DNA of 64,000 nt from SAR116 cluster alpha proteobacterium HIMB100 (GCA_000238815.2 AFXB01000004.1:62001-126000); one strand, 5' to 3'. Numbered from the stretch's first letter, positions 46,012-55,970 are shown. The notes: generated by a model from the letters alone, not told the origin. Numbers and translations: made by a program.

Positions 46012-46926
46012 ATGTCCTTGCGGGCGTGGATATATCTGTTGCTTTTATCCTCATTCTGGGGAGCTAGCTTCTATTTCATTGAGGTCGGTCTTGAGCATCT
46101 CTCACCTGCGTGGTTGGTCAGCTTGCGGCTGATATCAGGGGCGATTTTTCTATTTTCCTGGCTCAGGTTCACATCGGTCGTATTGCCCAAACAATTTGCG
46201 TTTTGGCGCAATTGTCTTGTCATGGGGGTTTTGAATAATTTAGCCCCATTTTGCCTGATTGCCTGGGGTCAATTATCGGTTACAGGCGGCATGGCGTCTA
46301 TTCTCAATGCCAACACAGCATTTATAGGTGTTCTGGCGTCTGCTTTATTTTTGAAGGCAGAACCATTACGTCTGAACAGGGTTACAGGGGTCATTATTGG
46401 TGTCATTGGTGTAGCGGTTGCTATTGGCGTAAATCCACTTTCTGCGGAGACCGGCTCGGTCTGGGGACAGCTGGCGATTGTGCTGGCAACCTTATTTTAC
46501 GCTTTGGCTGGGGTGTGGGGACGGGTCCGGCTATCAGCTTATCAGGCGGTTCAGGGGGCATGTGGAATGCTGTTATGCTCAGCAGCCTTATCTGTGCCTC
46601 TTGCGTTTATCTTATCAGGTCAGCCGTCATTCAGTTTGGCTCAGGCTGCACATCTCGATACGTTAGTGATTTTGATATTAGGGATTGGCGTTCTCGGAAC
46701 TGCGATGGCCTATCCGCTATATTTCAAAGTACTTGAACTGGCGGGGGCTTCAAATTTGTTATTGGTGACCATCATTGTGCCGATTTTTGCCTTGTCGCTC
46801 GACGCGCTGCTGTTGGGCCAGTGGGTGAGTTGGTCTGCCCTGGCAGGGTTCGGTCTGGTTGCTTTTGGCTTATCTGTAATGGATGGGCGGTTATATACCT
46901 ACATAAACCGTTTAGCCGGCAGGTAG
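46012..46926 (+). CDS. EamA-domain (DMT superfamily) transporter
   Basis: Ten-segment membrane protein of 304 residues with two EamA repeats: FWGASFYFIEVGLEHLSPAW and ILNANTAFIGVLASALFLKAE in the first, and GASNLLLVTIIVPIFALSLD in the second. An exporter or importer of unknown small molecules. GGGGAAGGGG lies upstream of the ATG at 46012; a GTG one codon earlier is possible. Its 3' end overlaps azlD by 15 bases. Confidence 0.9.
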   Translation: MSLRAWIYLLLLSSFWGASFYFIEVGLEHLSPAWLVSLRLISGAIFLFSWLRFTSVVLPKQFAFWRNCLVMGVLNNLAPFCLIAWGQLSVTGGMASILNANTAFIGVLASALFLKAEPLRLNRVTGVIIGVIGVAVAIGVNPLSAETGSVWGQLAIVLATLFYALAGVWGRVRLSAYQAVQGACGMLLCSAALSVPLAFILSGQPSFSLAQAAHLDTLVILILGIGVLGTAMAYPLYFKVLELAGASNLLLVTIIVPIFALSLDALLLGQWVSWSALAGFGLVAFGLSVMDGRLYTYINRLAGR

Positions 46927-47244
46927 CATCAGCAGTTCAATTACCCACAGGCTGCCCATGCCGACCACAATTGTAATGATGACACGGCCTGTAATCAGCG
47001 TAGCGACCAGCGCAAGCAAGGCGGCAAAGATGCGCATATTATCAGTTAACAGCAAGCGTCCCTCTGGCAAAAATACGCCATAAATCACAATCGGTGTAAG
47101 TACTGCCACAGGAACATAATGCAGGGCTTTTTCTAGCAGCGGCGGCAGCTGTTTGGGCAAGAGGTCGGTCAGAGGCAGAAACCGGGTCGAAAAAGTCAGC
47201 ATCCCGCAAACAAAGATCAGGCTCCACAGAATTAAATTATCCAT
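46912..47244 (-). CDS. AzlD-family branched-chain amino-acid exporter subunit
   Basis: Small membrane protein of 110 residues with about four hydrophobic segments; FCGMLTFSTRFLPL-like N-terminus and a VAVLTPIVIYGVFLP central helix, typical of AzlD. It forms an export complex with AzlC for branched-chain amino acids or similar compounds. Its ATG shares a base with the azlC stop (TGATG), which fixes the start at 47244. The end overlaps the convergent EamA gene. Confidence 0.88.
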   Translation of the reverse strand: MDNLILWSLIFVCGMLTFSTRFLPLTDLLPKQLPPLLEKALHYVPVAVLTPIVIYGVFLPEGRLLLTDNMRIFAALLALVATLITGRVIITIVVGMGSLWVIELLMLPAG

Positions 47245-47966
47245 CAGATAGTGCCTTTCTGTGCCGTCAGGCGTTCCGTCAACAGCCCGCCAGTGATGCC
47301 CGCAAAAGCAGCAAGAATGAGCCACAGATTCCACGGCAGATGATAGCTGATCAACACTGTTATGGATGCGCAGCAGGCAGCAACCAGCTCAGCTGGACGT
47401 CTGATAATAGGGGCCAGAATGGCAATAAAAGTCAGCGGGATCACAAAGCCAAGCGACAAGCTGTCAGGCAGTGTCTGGCCAATCACAACGCCGCTGATGG
47501 TTGAGACCTGCCAGAACAGGTGCAATGTCAATCCTGTGCCCAGCAGATGAAAATGCATATAAGAGGATGCAGGTTGCTGAGAAAATCGCCTGATTGATAC
47601 AGCATAAGCTTCATCTGTTAACAAATAAGCCAGGCCAAGACGCCACGGTAACGGCAGGTCGCGCAGATAGGTGGCCATCGACAGCCCATAAAGGGTATGT
47701 CTCAGATTGATTGTCGTCACCGATGCCAAAATGATCCCAAAGGGGGTTCCGGCTGCAACCAGTTGGGCAAATACAATCTGACTTGCGCCGCCAAAAAGGA
47801 TAAGCGACAAACATACAGTCTGCATCGGGCTGAGCCCGCTTTCAACGCCCAGAATGCCAAACACCAAGCCGAAGGGAATAATGCCAATTTGCAAAGGCAG
47901 TTCCTCACTCACACCGGCTTTGAATTCTTGCCAAGCTGTCCTGTTTTTTGTGGTTGATCTGTGCAT
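47244..47966 (-). CDS. AzlC-family branched-chain amino-acid exporter subunit
   Basis: Membrane protein of 240 residues with about seven hydrophobic segments. PLQIGIIPFGLVFGILGVES, ILFGGASQIVFAQL and NLRHTLYGLSMATYL are AzlC hallmarks. It is the larger subunit of the AzlCD exporter and lies directly upstream of azlD with coupled translation. It is divergent from pgk. No AzlB-type regulator gene is present. The ATG at 47966 has a weak ribosome site. Confidence 0.9.
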   Translation of the reverse strand: MHRSTTKNRTAWQEFKAGVSEELPLQIGIIPFGLVFGILGVESGLSPMQTVCLSLILFGGASQIVFAQLVAAGTPFGIILASVTTINLRHTLYGLSMATYLRDLPLPWRLGLAYLLTDEAYAVSIRRFSQQPASSYMHFHLLGTGLTLHLFWQVSTISGVVIGQTLPDSLSLGFVIPLTFIAILAPIIRRPAELVAACCASITVLISYHLPWNLWLILAAFAGITGGLLTERLTAQKGTI

Positions 47967-48058
47967 CTGTCTGACGTTGCTTTTTTTGCCTCAACTCAGT
48001 AGACAGAAGTTTTAAGCGGAAAGTATTTTCAAGACAACCACAATTCAGGACTGGCATA

Positions 48059-49234
48059 ATGGCTCGATCAATATTGGATAATCTTGAACAACTGACAGGA
48101 AAGACGCTTCTTGTCCGTGTTGATTTCAACTGTCCTCTGGCAGAGGGTCAAGTTGCAGACAGTACGCGTATCGATCGTGTTCTGCCGGGCTTGAAAAAAT
48201 TGACTGATGCAGGCGCAAGACTTGTGCTGCTCAGCCATTTGGGACGACCAAAGGGACAGAGATTGCCTCAGTTCAGTTTGCAGCCTGTCTGTGATTATCT
48301 CAGCTCTGCACTGGGCTACAGCGTCCCGCTTTTAGCAGAACCTGTTGCTGCTGAGCGGCCCGCGGCTGGCAAGATTGTAATGCTTGAAAATCTGCGGTTC
48401 TGGCCTGAAGAAGAAGCGAATGATCAGGGGTTTGCTGCACGGCTTGCTGCTTTGGGTGATATCTATGTAAATGATGCGTTTTCCTGTGCGCACCGTGCCC
48501 ATGCTTCTACAGATGCCCTTGCCCGTCTTCTGCCCGCCTTTGCGGGACCTGTGATGGTTACAGAACTCCAGGCTGTAGGTGCGGCTTTGGAAGATCCTCA
48601 GCGTCCTGTTGCAGCTGTTGTCGGTGGAGCTAAAGTGTCAACCAAGCTGGATGTGCTCACCCATCTCATCGATAAAGTAGACATATTGCTCTTAGGGGGC
48701 GGCATGGCCAACACCTTTCTGGCCGCCAAAGGGATGGATATGGGGGCGTCGCTGATGGAGCCTGACCTGATTGACACAGCTGCTGACATCATCGCTGCCG
48801 CAGATAAAAAAGGCTGCAAGCTTATGCTGCCTGAAGATGGGTTGGCTGCTGTTGAATTCAAGGCAGGTGCCGCGCACAGACACATCCCAAATCATGCTAT
48901 TTTGAATGCAGAAATGATGCTGGATATTGGCCCCACAGCGATAAGCCATTATCAGGAGGCGTTGGCTGGAGCACGAACGGTTCTGTGGAATGGGCCTATG
49001 GGTGCGTTTGAGATCGCTCCCTTTGATAGAGCAACGGTTGCATTAGCCCGGACGGTTGCTTCGGCAACACAGGCTGGGGAGCTGTTATCTGTCGCTGGCG
49101 GTGGAGATACTGTAGCTGCGCTGAACCATGCTGGCGTCACCGAACAATTCAGTTATGTATCACTCGCGGGCGGTGCGTTTTTGGAATATATTGAAGGAAA
49201 GACCTTGCCGGGTGTTGCGGTTCTGGCGGAATGA
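48059..49234 (+). CDS. pgk: Phosphoglycerate kinase
   Basis: Glycolytic kinase of 391 residues that makes ATP from 1,3-bisphosphoglycerate. RVDFNCPL (the PGK signature) with LLSHLGRPKG is in the N-terminal domain, MLENLRFWPEE and FVNDAFSCAHRAHAST-like segments follow, and the C-terminal nucleotide domain has VVGGAKVSTKLDVL, LLLGGGMANTFL and the SVAGGGDTVAAL loop. AGGACTGG precedes the ATG. It is a single gene here, not next to gap or fba, unlike the usual gap-pgk arrangement. Confidence 0.96.
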   Translation: MARSILDNLEQLTGKTLLVRVDFNCPLAEGQVADSTRIDRVLPGLKKLTDAGARLVLLSHLGRPKGQRLPQFSLQPVCDYLSSALGYSVPLLAEPVAAERPAAGKIVMLENLRFWPEEEANDQGFAARLAALGDIYVNDAFSCAHRAHASTDALARLLPAFAGPVMVTELQAVGAALEDPQRPVAAVVGGAKVSTKLDVLTHLIDKVDILLLGGGMANTFLAAKGMDMGASLMEPDLIDTAADIIAAADKKGCKLMLPEDGLAAVEFKAGAAHRHIPNHAILNAEMMLDIGPTAISHYQEALAGARTVLWNGPMGAFEIAPFDRATVALARTVASATQAGELLSVAGGGDTVAALNHAGVTEQFSYVSLAGGAFLEYIEGKTLPGVAVLAE

Positions 49235-49242
49235 CCCATCTG

Positions 49243-49280
49243 TAAGCGTAGCTACATATCTTAAGCGTAGCTACATATCT
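49243..49280 (+). repeat. Perfect tandem 19-bp direct repeat upstream of msrA
   Basis: TAAGCGTAGCTACATATCT occurs twice with no gap (49243-49261 and 49262-49280), between the pgk stop and the msrA ribosome site. Each copy contains the perfect palindrome GTAGCTAC (49248-49255 and 49267-49274), so two palindromes lie about two helical turns apart. It may be a regulator-binding array or simply a recent duplication. Confidence 0.9.
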
Positions 49281-49299
49281 GCAGTAAGGAGAGGTCGAG

Positions 49300-49944
49300 A
49301 TGTTCTTCACGAACCCCTTTAAGTCCCGTTTGCCGACCAAAGCTGAAGCGTTGCCTGATCGGACTGAACCTGTTTTGCAGGCACAGCCTCACGCGGTTCA
49401 TGGGCGCGCTATTGTGCCGCCTTTTCCAGAAGGGGCGCAGGCGATTTATCTGGGCTTAGGTTGTTTCTGGGGTGCAGAAAGGTTGTTCTGGCAACTGGAC
49501 GGTGTCTGGACAACGGCTGTTGGCTATATGGGGGGGATGACCGAAAACCCAACTTATGACGAGGTTTGTTCAGGGCAGACGGGTCATACTGAAGCAGTTT
49601 TAGTGGTCTATCAGCCAGCAGTGGTCAAGCTTGAACAGATATTGAGCGTGTTTTGGCAAGCACATGATCCCACTCAAGGCAACCGTCAGGGGAATGACAT
49701 CGGCACACAATACAGATCTGCCATTTATGCAGCTGATGAGGCCAGCCTGGAGTTAGCGCGCCAGACCTGTAAAACTTATGGTCAGGCTCTTCGCCAAGCG
49801 GGGTATGGTCCAATTACAACTGAGATTACAATTGCCCGCCAGTTTTTCTATGCTGAAAATTACCATCAGCAATATTTGCATAAAGTACCCAATGGATATT
49901 GTGGCCTGTCTGGATGTAACGTGCATTATCCCGATCCCGTTTAA
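49300..49944 (+). CDS. msrA: Peptide methionine sulfoxide reductase MsrA
   Basis: Enzyme of 214 residues that reduces (S)-methionine sulfoxide in proteins. The catalytic motif GLGCFWGAERLFW has its Cys at residue 55. EVCSGQTGHTEAV, HDPTQGNRQGNDIGTQYRS and the C-terminal YHQQYL with a resolving Cys in GLSGCNVHYP are as expected. An N-terminal lead of about 45 residues precedes the fold, as in E. coli MsrA. AAGGAGAG precedes the ATG. A perfect tandem repeat lies upstream and could be regulatory. Confidence 0.95.
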   Translation: MFFTNPFKSRLPTKAEALPDRTEPVLQAQPHAVHGRAIVPPFPEGAQAIYLGLGCFWGAERLFWQLDGVWTTAVGYMGGMTENPTYDEVCSGQTGHTEAVLVVYQPAVVKLEQILSVFWQAHDPTQGNRQGNDIGTQYRSAIYAADEASLELARQTCKTYGQALRQAGYGPITTEITIARQFFYAENYHQQYLHKVPNGYCGLSGCNVHYPDPV

Positions 49945-49979
49945 ACCCTATGAATCTTTGTTACATGGATGATTCACAC

Positions 49980-50008
49980 TTGATCTTTTTAACATGACTG
50001 TCTATGGT
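49980..50008 (+). promoter_or_regulatory. Candidate promoter for rpmJ
   Basis: TTGATC (49980-49985) and TATGGT (50003-50008) are separated by 17 bases, about 57 bases before the L36 ATG. The match to the sigma-70 consensus is moderate. It lies in the gap between msrA and rpmJ where no other element is visible. Confidence 0.4.
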
Positions 50009-50064
50009 GCGTCACACTTCAAGTTTGGCCATAATGCGCCGAGGCTGACGATAGGATTGAAAAA

Positions 50065-50190
50065 ATGAAAGTGGCAAGCTCTTTGAAAACGCTGAAGTCG
50101 CGCGATCGCAACTGCCAAGTTGTCCGTCGCCGTGGTCGTTTATATGTGATCAACAAAAAAAACCCTCGCTTTAAGGCACGCCAGGGCTGA
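50065..50190 (+). CDS. rpmJ: Ribosomal protein L36 (bL36)
   Basis: Tiny basic protein of 41 residues: [32 protein letters not shown] and PRFKARQG match L36 of alphaproteobacteria. It is the longer 41-residue form lacking the four zinc ligands (only one Cys), often called the C-minus or YkgO-like type. AGGATTG lies before the ATG. It stands alone between msrA and glcD, followed by a strong terminator, so it is transcribed as a single small gene. Confidence 0.96.
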   Translation: MKVASSLKTLKSRDRNCQVVRRRGRLYVINKKNPRFKARQG

Positions 50191-50241
50191 GGCAGGATTT
50201 TTAGCCGCCATACTGAAAGGAAGAGCTGAAACCCACAGATG

Positions 50242-50272
50242 AACCACATGTTGTATGGCATGTGGTTTTTTT
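50242..50272 (+). terminator. Rho-independent terminator after rpmJ
   Basis: AACCACATG (50242-50250) pairs with CATGTGGTT (50259-50267) over the 8-base loop TTGTATGG, and a run of seven T residues completes it. It lies 51 bases after the L36 stop and upstream of glcD. Confidence 0.9.
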
Positions 50273-50378
50273 GTTTCATATGTCGAAATAAACCGGCATT
50301 TTTGCCAGAGCAGATGATTTGCTTCACAAGCGGGTCTCGTATAGACTGGACTTTGAACTGTACTTTGACAGGTTTACC

Positions 50379-51866
50379 ATGCTTCTTCCTGAACCCGATC
50401 AGGCCACACTGGCACGACGTAACGATATTGTTTCTGCATTGAAACGACTTGTTCCTGAGGGATGTGTCATCGATGATGACACCACTATGGCGGCATTTGA
50501 TACAGACGGTTTGTCTGCCTATCGCAATCAGCCTTTGGTGGTGGTTTTGCCCGAAACCACACAGCAGGTTGCAGATGTAATGAAATGGTGCCGCGATCAT
50601 GAGGTGAAAATTGTCCCTCGTGGCGCTGGGACATCACTGTCTGGTGGCGCTATACCCTTGTCTGATGGTGTTTTGTTGGGGTTAGGTAAATTCAACAAAA
50701 TTTTGGATATTGATTTGCCAAATCGGACTGTTACGGCTCAGCCTGGTGTAACAAATTTAGGTATAACCCACGCAGTTCAGGATAATGATTTTTATTACGC
50801 ACCGGACCCATCCAGCCAGATTGCCTGTTCGATTGGGGGAAATATCGCGGAAAATTCTGGTGGTGTGCATTGTCTGAAATATGGGCTGACAACAAACAAT
50901 GTGCTTGGCATTGAAATGGTCACTATGGACGGTGATATTTTGCGTATCGGCGGCAAGCATCTCGATTCCGGCCATCTAGACGTTCTCGGGATTATGACCG
51001 GGTCAGAAGGGCTGCTGGGCATCGTTACTGAAGTGACGGTTCGTATATTGCGCAAGCCAGCCACACAGCGCGCACTTCTGGTTGGTTTTGATACGGTTCA
51101 GGAGGGCGGCCAGGCGGTCAGCAATGTCATCGCGGCTGGCATTATACCAGCCGGTATGGAAATGATGGATAATCCGGCGATCAATGCAGCCGAAGATTTT
51201 GTCAATGCGGGATATCCGCGAGAAGCAGCAGCCTTGTTGATTGTTGAGCTGGATGGACCGGAATCAGAAGTTGATGTGCTGATTGACAGAGTTTCGGATA
51301 TTATGCGCGGTTCCGGCGCCAGTTCAATTCGGGTCAGCCAGTCTGAAGAAGAGCGGATGCAATTCTGGGCTGGGCGTAAATCTGCTTTTCCGGCGGTAGG
51401 GCGCATTTCACCTGATTATTTGTGTATGGATGGAACAATTCCACGCAAAGCCTTGCCAGAAATGTTAACCCGAATGTCTGCCATGTCGCAGAAATACGGG
51501 CTGCGTGTCGCCAATGTGTTTCACGCGGGTGATGGTAACTTACATCCACTTATTTTGTTTGACGCGAACGCAGAAGGCGAGCTTCATCGGGCTGAAGAAT
51601 TTGGTGCCGAAATTTTGCGCACCTGCGTGGAACTTGGTGGGGTGCTGACAGGTGAGCATGGGGTTGGTGTTGAAAAGCGCGATTTAATGCCGGAAATGTT
51701 TACAGAAGAAGATTTAAAGCAACAGCAACGATTGAAATGTGCGTTTGATCCACAGCATCTTTTGAATCCGGGCAAGGTTTTTCCTGTTCTGCACAGATGT
51801 GCTGAACTTGGTCGTCTGCATGTGCATCATGGCAAACTGCCGCATCCGGATATCCCCCGGTTTTAG
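50379..51866 (+). CDS. glcD: Glycolate oxidase subunit GlcD
   Basis: FAD-linked oxidase of 495 residues. The FAD-binding PCMH domain shows VPRGAGTSLSGGAIP near residue 85, QPGVTNLGI and IGGNIAENSGGVHCLKYGLT. The C-terminal FAD-oxidase domain has FHAGDGNLHP and LTGEHGVGVEKRDLM. It oxidises glycolate to glyoxylate together with GlcE and GlcF. I start at 50379 (MLLPEPDQ); the open frame extends to 50319 but the added residues are not family-like. The glcE gene begins 3 bases after the stop. Confidence 0.95.
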   Translation: MLLPEPDQATLARRNDIVSALKRLVPEGCVIDDDTTMAAFDTDGLSAYRNQPLVVVLPETTQQVADVMKWCRDHEVKIVPRGAGTSLSGGAIPLSDGVLLGLGKFNKILDIDLPNRTVTAQPGVTNLGITHAVQDNDFYYAPDPSSQIACSIGGNIAENSGGVHCLKYGLTTNNVLGIEMVTMDGDILRIGGKHLDSGHLDVLGIMTGSEGLLGIVTEVTVRILRKPATQRALLVGFDTVQEGGQAVSNVIAAGIIPAGMEMMDNPAINAAEDFVNAGYPREAAALLIVELDGPESEVDVLIDRVSDIMRGSGASSIRVSQSEEERMQFWAGRKSAFPAVGRISPDYLCMDGTIPRKALPEMLTRMSAMSQKYGLRVANVFHAGDGNLHPLILFDANAEGELHRAEEFGAEILRTCVELGGVLTGEHGVGVEKRDLMPEMFTEEDLKQQQRLKCAFDPQHLLNPGKVFPVLHRCAELGRLHVHHGKLPHPDIPRF

Positions 51867-51869
51867 AGA

Positions 51870-53060
51870 ATGAGCAAGATGACAATCTGGCAGCCTGAGA
51901 CCGGTGAGCAGGTCACTGAAATTATATCTTCTGCTCTGGCGCAGCAGCGCCCGATGCGAATCTGTAGTCATGATACAAAATTAGGCTTCGGCACCCCTGT
52001 AGGAACAGATGACACCCTGTCTTTAAAGGCGTTGTCCGGTGTCATTGATTACCAGCCAGAAGAGCTGGTTTTGGTTGTCAAGGCGGGAACGCCCCTTGTT
52101 GATATTGAACAATTGCTGGCAGAGCAAAATCAGATGCTTGCTTTTGAACCTCCGCATTTGGATGGATTCTACAGCTCTGAGGGCACCGGAACGATAGCAG
52201 GTGTTGTTGCAACGAACCTGTCGGGCCCTCGGCGAGTATCAGCTGGCGCAGCACGTGATTTCCTGCTCGGATTTAGTGCTGTATCTGGCCGGGGTGATGA
52301 ATTTAAGTCTGGCAGCCGGGTAATGAAGAACGTGACTGGATATGATTTGTCAAAATTGATTTGCGGGTCATTTGGAACTCTGGCTGTGATGACTGACATT
52401 ACGCTAAAGGTTTTGCCACGCCCAGAAACGTCATCCAGCCTGTCTGTTCAGTGTGAGAGCCTACGCTCTGCTCAGGCTGTTCTGTCGGCTGCCTTTTGTA
52501 CCGATACTGAACCGTCTGGCGGTGCTATTGCCAGAACCGAAGCTGGCTGGCGTGCTGTGATCAGACTTGAAGGGGTTGATGTATCGGTTCGCGATCGCAT
52601 GACCAGTCTGAAAACGGCGTTGAGCGCTCATGGGGAGCAGACTACCCTTGATTTGCCCGCCTCAGAGGCGTTCTGGCAAAGCTGGTGCGATCTGTCTATG
52701 ATCCCTTCTGAAGCAGAACAGGTGTATAAAATATCAGTTGCGCCGTCTGACGCGCCAGCGCTACTTGATCATCTGTTGAAATCTTATAACCTGCATGTGT
52801 CTCTGGATTGGGCAGGTGGCCTGATCTGGATAGCTGGTCAAGGTGAAGAGCTGTGTGGGGCTGTTCGTGATGCGGTTGCTGCGTGCGGTAATGGCCATGT
52901 TACTTTGATGCGGGGATCCGAACAATTGCGCAGTGAGCAAGCTGTATTTCAACCCCAAGCTGCTGCACTTGCGGCGCTCTCACATCGGATTAAGACAGCA
53001 TTTGATCCGCAACATATATTGAATCCAGGCAAAATGGGTGAGATGAGGGGAGGCGTCTGA
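51870..53060 (+). CDS. glcE: Glycolate oxidase FAD-binding subunit GlcE
   Basis: Protein of 396 residues, a shorter relative of GlcD containing the FAD-binding region: CSHDTKLGFGTPV, LVVKAGTPLVDIEQLLAEQ and the conserved GTIAGVVATNLSGPRRVSAG. RVMKNVTGYDLSKL follows. The C-terminal FDPQHILNPGKMG is shared with GlcD. It is the second subunit of the glycolate oxidase complex. It sits between glcD and glcF with gaps of 3 and 1 bases, so one transcript. Confidence 0.94.
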   Translation: MSKMTIWQPETGEQVTEIISSALAQQRPMRICSHDTKLGFGTPVGTDDTLSLKALSGVIDYQPEELVLVVKAGTPLVDIEQLLAEQNQMLAFEPPHLDGFYSSEGTGTIAGVVATNLSGPRRVSAGAARDFLLGFSAVSGRGDEFKSGSRVMKNVTGYDLSKLICGSFGTLAVMTDITLKVLPRPETSSSLSVQCESLRSAQAVLSAAFCTDTEPSGGAIARTEAGWRAVIRLEGVDVSVRDRMTSLKTALSAHGEQTTLDLPASEAFWQSWCDLSMIPSEAEQVYKISVAPSDAPALLDHLLKSYNLHVSLDWAGGLIWIAGQGEELCGAVRDAVAACGNGHVTLMRGSEQLRSEQAVFQPQAAALAALSHRIKTAFDPQHILNPGKMGEMRGGV

Positions 53061-53061
53061 T

Positions 53062-54366
53062 ATGCAAACTCATTTTGATTTAACAGCTCTTGCCCGGCCG
53101 GAAATCAGGACCGCTGACGAAATTTTGAGAAAATGTGTGCATTGCGGATTTTGTACAGCAACATGCCCGACCTATGTTCTTACAGGTGATGAGCGTGACA
53201 GTCCGCGTGGCCGTATTTGGATGATGCGTGATCTTCTTGGCGGTGGCGACACGCAGACCAAGATTAACCATGCTGATACTAGTCACCATCTGGACAGATG
53301 CCTGACATGTCTGTCTTGCATGACAACCTGTCCATCAGGGGTGGATTATATGCATCTGGTGGATATCGGTCGCTCAGAGATAGAGAAAAAAAGCAAACGA
53401 TCATTAGCGGACAGGCTGCTTCGCCATGTGTTGTCAATAACCGTACCTTATGCTGCCCGGTTCCATTTGGCGTTAAGATTTGCACGACTTGCAAAACCAT
53501 TTTCCGGACTGCTGCGCGGCCGGATGAAAGCGATGGTCAATTTAGCTCCTGCGCGCCTTAAGCCTGTTGATCCCGTTGGCCGAACTGATGACACTTATAC
53601 TGCAAAGCCATCTTCTGGCCGCCGGGTGATGCTGTTGGCTGGCTGTGCCCAGCGCGCTCTTGACCCGGATATAAATGCCGCAACAATACGCCTGTTGAAT
53701 CGTCAGGGCATTGATGTAATGGTGCGTCAGCAGGCAAGCTGTTGTGGGGCACTGGCGCATCACATAAATGCTGCCGATAAAGCGCATGCACAAATGGCTG
53801 CAACCTGTTCAGCCTGGGCAGATCAGATCGCTTCTGGTCAGCTAGAAGCGATTATCGTGAACACCTCTGGATGTGGAACAACGCTGAAGGATTATGGCGA
53901 TCTGATGACGCATGATCCTGAACATGCTGAAACCGCAAAACAGATATCATCCCTGGCAATGGATATCTCAGAATATTTGACCCAAAAAATTGACCTGCCT
54001 GTTTTGCCAAAGCAGGAGTTAACAATTGCTTATCATGCAGCCTGCTCACTTCAGCATGGCCAGAAGGTTCTGAAAGCACCTAAGGATTTACTTGCAAATG
54101 CTGGTTTTGAGGTAAAGTCACCAGCTAACGCTCATCTTTGCTGCGGGTCGGCTGGCGTGTATAATGTGTTGCAACCGGATCTATCTCAGCGGCTTAAAAT
54201 GCGCAAAACAGAAAGCCTTAATAAAACGGGCGCGGATATCGTCTGCGCAGGGAATCTGGGCTGCATTCACCAGCTTTCCGGTGTAGACAGTCCAATCTGT
54301 CATACCGTTCAGGTGCTTGACTGGGCTTATGGTGGCCCAAAACCAGATGTGCTGAAGCAGGCCTAA
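53062..54366 (+). CDS. glcF: Glycolate oxidase iron-sulfur subunit GlcF
   Basis: Protein of 434 residues with two 4Fe-4S motifs in the N-terminal part: [12 protein letters not shown] near residue 26 and [12 protein letters not shown] near 78. Two CCG-type domains follow, seen as SCCGALAHH near residue 229 and [11 protein letters not shown] near 359, with [13 protein letters not shown] between them. It passes electrons from GlcDE to the quinone pool. GGGAGG precedes the ATG. The stop overlaps the convergent fumarase gene by 4 bases. Confidence 0.95.
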   Translation: MQTHFDLTALARPEIRTADEILRKCVHCGFCTATCPTYVLTGDERDSPRGRIWMMRDLLGGGDTQTKINHADTSHHLDRCLTCLSCMTTCPSGVDYMHLVDIGRSEIEKKSKRSLADRLLRHVLSITVPYAARFHLALRFARLAKPFSGLLRGRMKAMVNLAPARLKPVDPVGRTDDTYTAKPSSGRRVMLLAGCAQRALDPDINAATIRLLNRQGIDVMVRQQASCCGALAHHINAADKAHAQMAATCSAWADQIASGQLEAIIVNTSGCGTTLKDYGDLMTHDPEHAETAKQISSLAMDISEYLTQKIDLPVLPKQELTIAYHAACSLQHGQKVLKAPKDLLANAGFEVKSPANAHLCCGSAGVYNVLQPDLSQRLKMRKTESLNKTGADIVCAGNLGCIHQLSGVDSPICHTVQVLDWAYGGPKPDVLKQA

Positions 54367-55970
54367 CTCAGGTCAAAAAAATCATTGCCTTTATCATCTG
54401 TAACAATAAAGGCAGGGAAGTCCTTAACCTCAATTCGCCACACCGCTTCCATGCCCAGTTCAGGGAACTCCAGGACCTCAACTTTCTTGATTGATTCTAA
54501 CGCCAATTTGGCGGCAACTCCGCCAATTGAGCCCAGATAAAATCCGCCATGTTTCTGACAAGCGTCTTTTACAGCCTTTGACCGGTTGCCTTTTGCCAGC
54601 ATAACGAGCGACCCGCCCGCCTCTTGAAATCTGTCAACATAGGAATCCATGCGGCCGGCCGTGGTCGGGCCAAAAGAACCTGAGGCCATGCCATCAGGTG
54701 TTTTGGCTGGCCCTGCATAATAAACAGGATGGTCTTTAATATAATCCGGCAGACTGCCAGTTTGTTCAAGTTGCTCCAACAATTTTGCATGCGCGATATC
54801 ACGGGCAACAATCATTGGGCCAGTCAATTTAACACGTGTTTTTACAGGATGTTTGGTCAGCTCAGTCTGGATTTCAGACATTGGCCGGGTCAGGTCAATA
54901 CTGACAGCATCATTATCAGCTATCTCGCTGGCATCAGGCAGATATTTTGCCGGATCAGTTTCCAGCTGCTCCAAAAACAGCCCGTCTTTCGTGATTTTTG
55001 CTCTGATTTGTCGGTCAGCAGAACAAGACACACCGACACCAATAGGGCAACTTGCCCCATGGCGTGGCAGGCGGATAACCCGTACATCATGGCAATAATA
55101 TTTTCCACCAAACTGAGCGCCAATGCCCAGCTCTCTTGTCATCTTCAGAATTTCATTCTCCCAATCCAGATCACGCCAGCCATGTCCGGTCATAGTCCCT
55201 GATGTAGGCAATGTGTCCAGGTCGCGGATAGATGCTTTTTTCACAACTTTCAGATTATATTCAGCTGATGTCCCGCCAATTACAACGGCAAGATGATAGG
55301 GCGGGCACGCGGCTGTCCCTAAGCTTACAATCGCTTCTTTTAAAAACGCCTTCAGCCCATCAGGGGTCAAAACAGCTTTTGTCTTCTGATATAAAAAAGT
55401 CTTATTGGCTGATCCGCCGCCTTTCTGGATAAAAGTGAATTTATATTCATCTCCTGAACCAGCGGCGATATCGATTTGAGCAGGCAGATTGTTCGCTGTA
55501 TTTTTTTCCTCGAACATGGTCAGCGGTGCCAGCTGAGAGTATCTCAGGTTATGTGTTTGGTACGTATTGTAAATCCCACGTGATAATGCCTCACCGTCGG
55601 TGCCGCCGGTCAGGACGCGTTCTCCGCGCTCACCATTAACAAGGGCTGTGCCCGTATCTTGGCACATTGGCAGAACACGTTCAGAAGAAATGACAGCATT
55701 TTTCAGCATTTCGAGGGCGACAAACTTATCATTCTGTGTAGCTTCTGGATCGTCGAGTATAGAGCGTAACTGGGCGAGATGGCCGGGGCGCAAAAGATGT
55801 GACACATCGCCCATTGCCTGTTCAGCCAGAAAGGTAAGTCCCTCGGGCTCAACCCTTACAAAAGTCTGGCCATCTATCTCTGTGGTGCTGACAAAGTCAG
55901 TGGAAATGCATCTGTAATGGGTGTTGTCTGCGCTGGTTGGAAGGAGTGGGCTGTATGTGAATTCAGACAT
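54363..55970 (-). CDS. Class I fumarate hydratase
   Basis: Iron-sulfur fumarase of 535 residues that converts fumarate to malate. [12 protein letters not shown] near residue 100 carries an Fe-S cysteine, [20 protein letters not shown] another, and [17 protein letters not shown] near residue 310 the third region; the C-terminal part has [15 protein letters not shown] and [18 protein letters not shown]. The ATG at 55970 ([10 protein letters not shown]) has AAGG upstream; the open frame extends 12 codons further. Class I enzymes are oxygen-sensitive. Same strand as sspB, which begins upstream of it. Confidence 0.95.
   Translation of the reverse strand: MSEFTYSPLLPTSADNTHYRCISTDFVSTTEIDGQTFVRVEPEGLTFLAEQAMGDVSHLLRPGHLAQLRSILDDPEATQNDKFVALEMLKNAVISSERVLPMCQDTGTALVNGERGERVLTGGTDGEALSRGIYNTYQTHNLRYSQLAPLTMFEEKNTANNLPAQIDIAAGSGDEYKFTFIQKGGGSANKTFLYQKTKAVLTPDGLKAFLKEAIVSLGTAACPPYHLAVVIGGTSAEYNLKVVKKASIRDLDTLPTSGTMTGHGWRDLDWENEILKMTRELGIGAQFGGKYYCHDVRVIRLPRHGASCPIGVGVSCSADRQIRAKITKDGLFLEQLETDPAKYLPDASEIADNDAVSIDLTRPMSEIQTELTKHPVKTRVKLTGPMIVARDIAHAKLLEQLEQTGSLPDYIKDHPVYYAGPAKTPDGMASGSFGPTTAGRMDSYVDRFQEAGGSLVMLAKGNRSKAVKDACQKHGGFYLGSIGGVAAKLALESIKKVEVLEFPELGMEAVWRIEVKDFPAFIVTDDKGNDFFDLS

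Noticed and set aside
49243-49280. CRISPR-like repeat
   Set aside because: Only two copies, directly abutting with no spacer, and no cas genes nearby.
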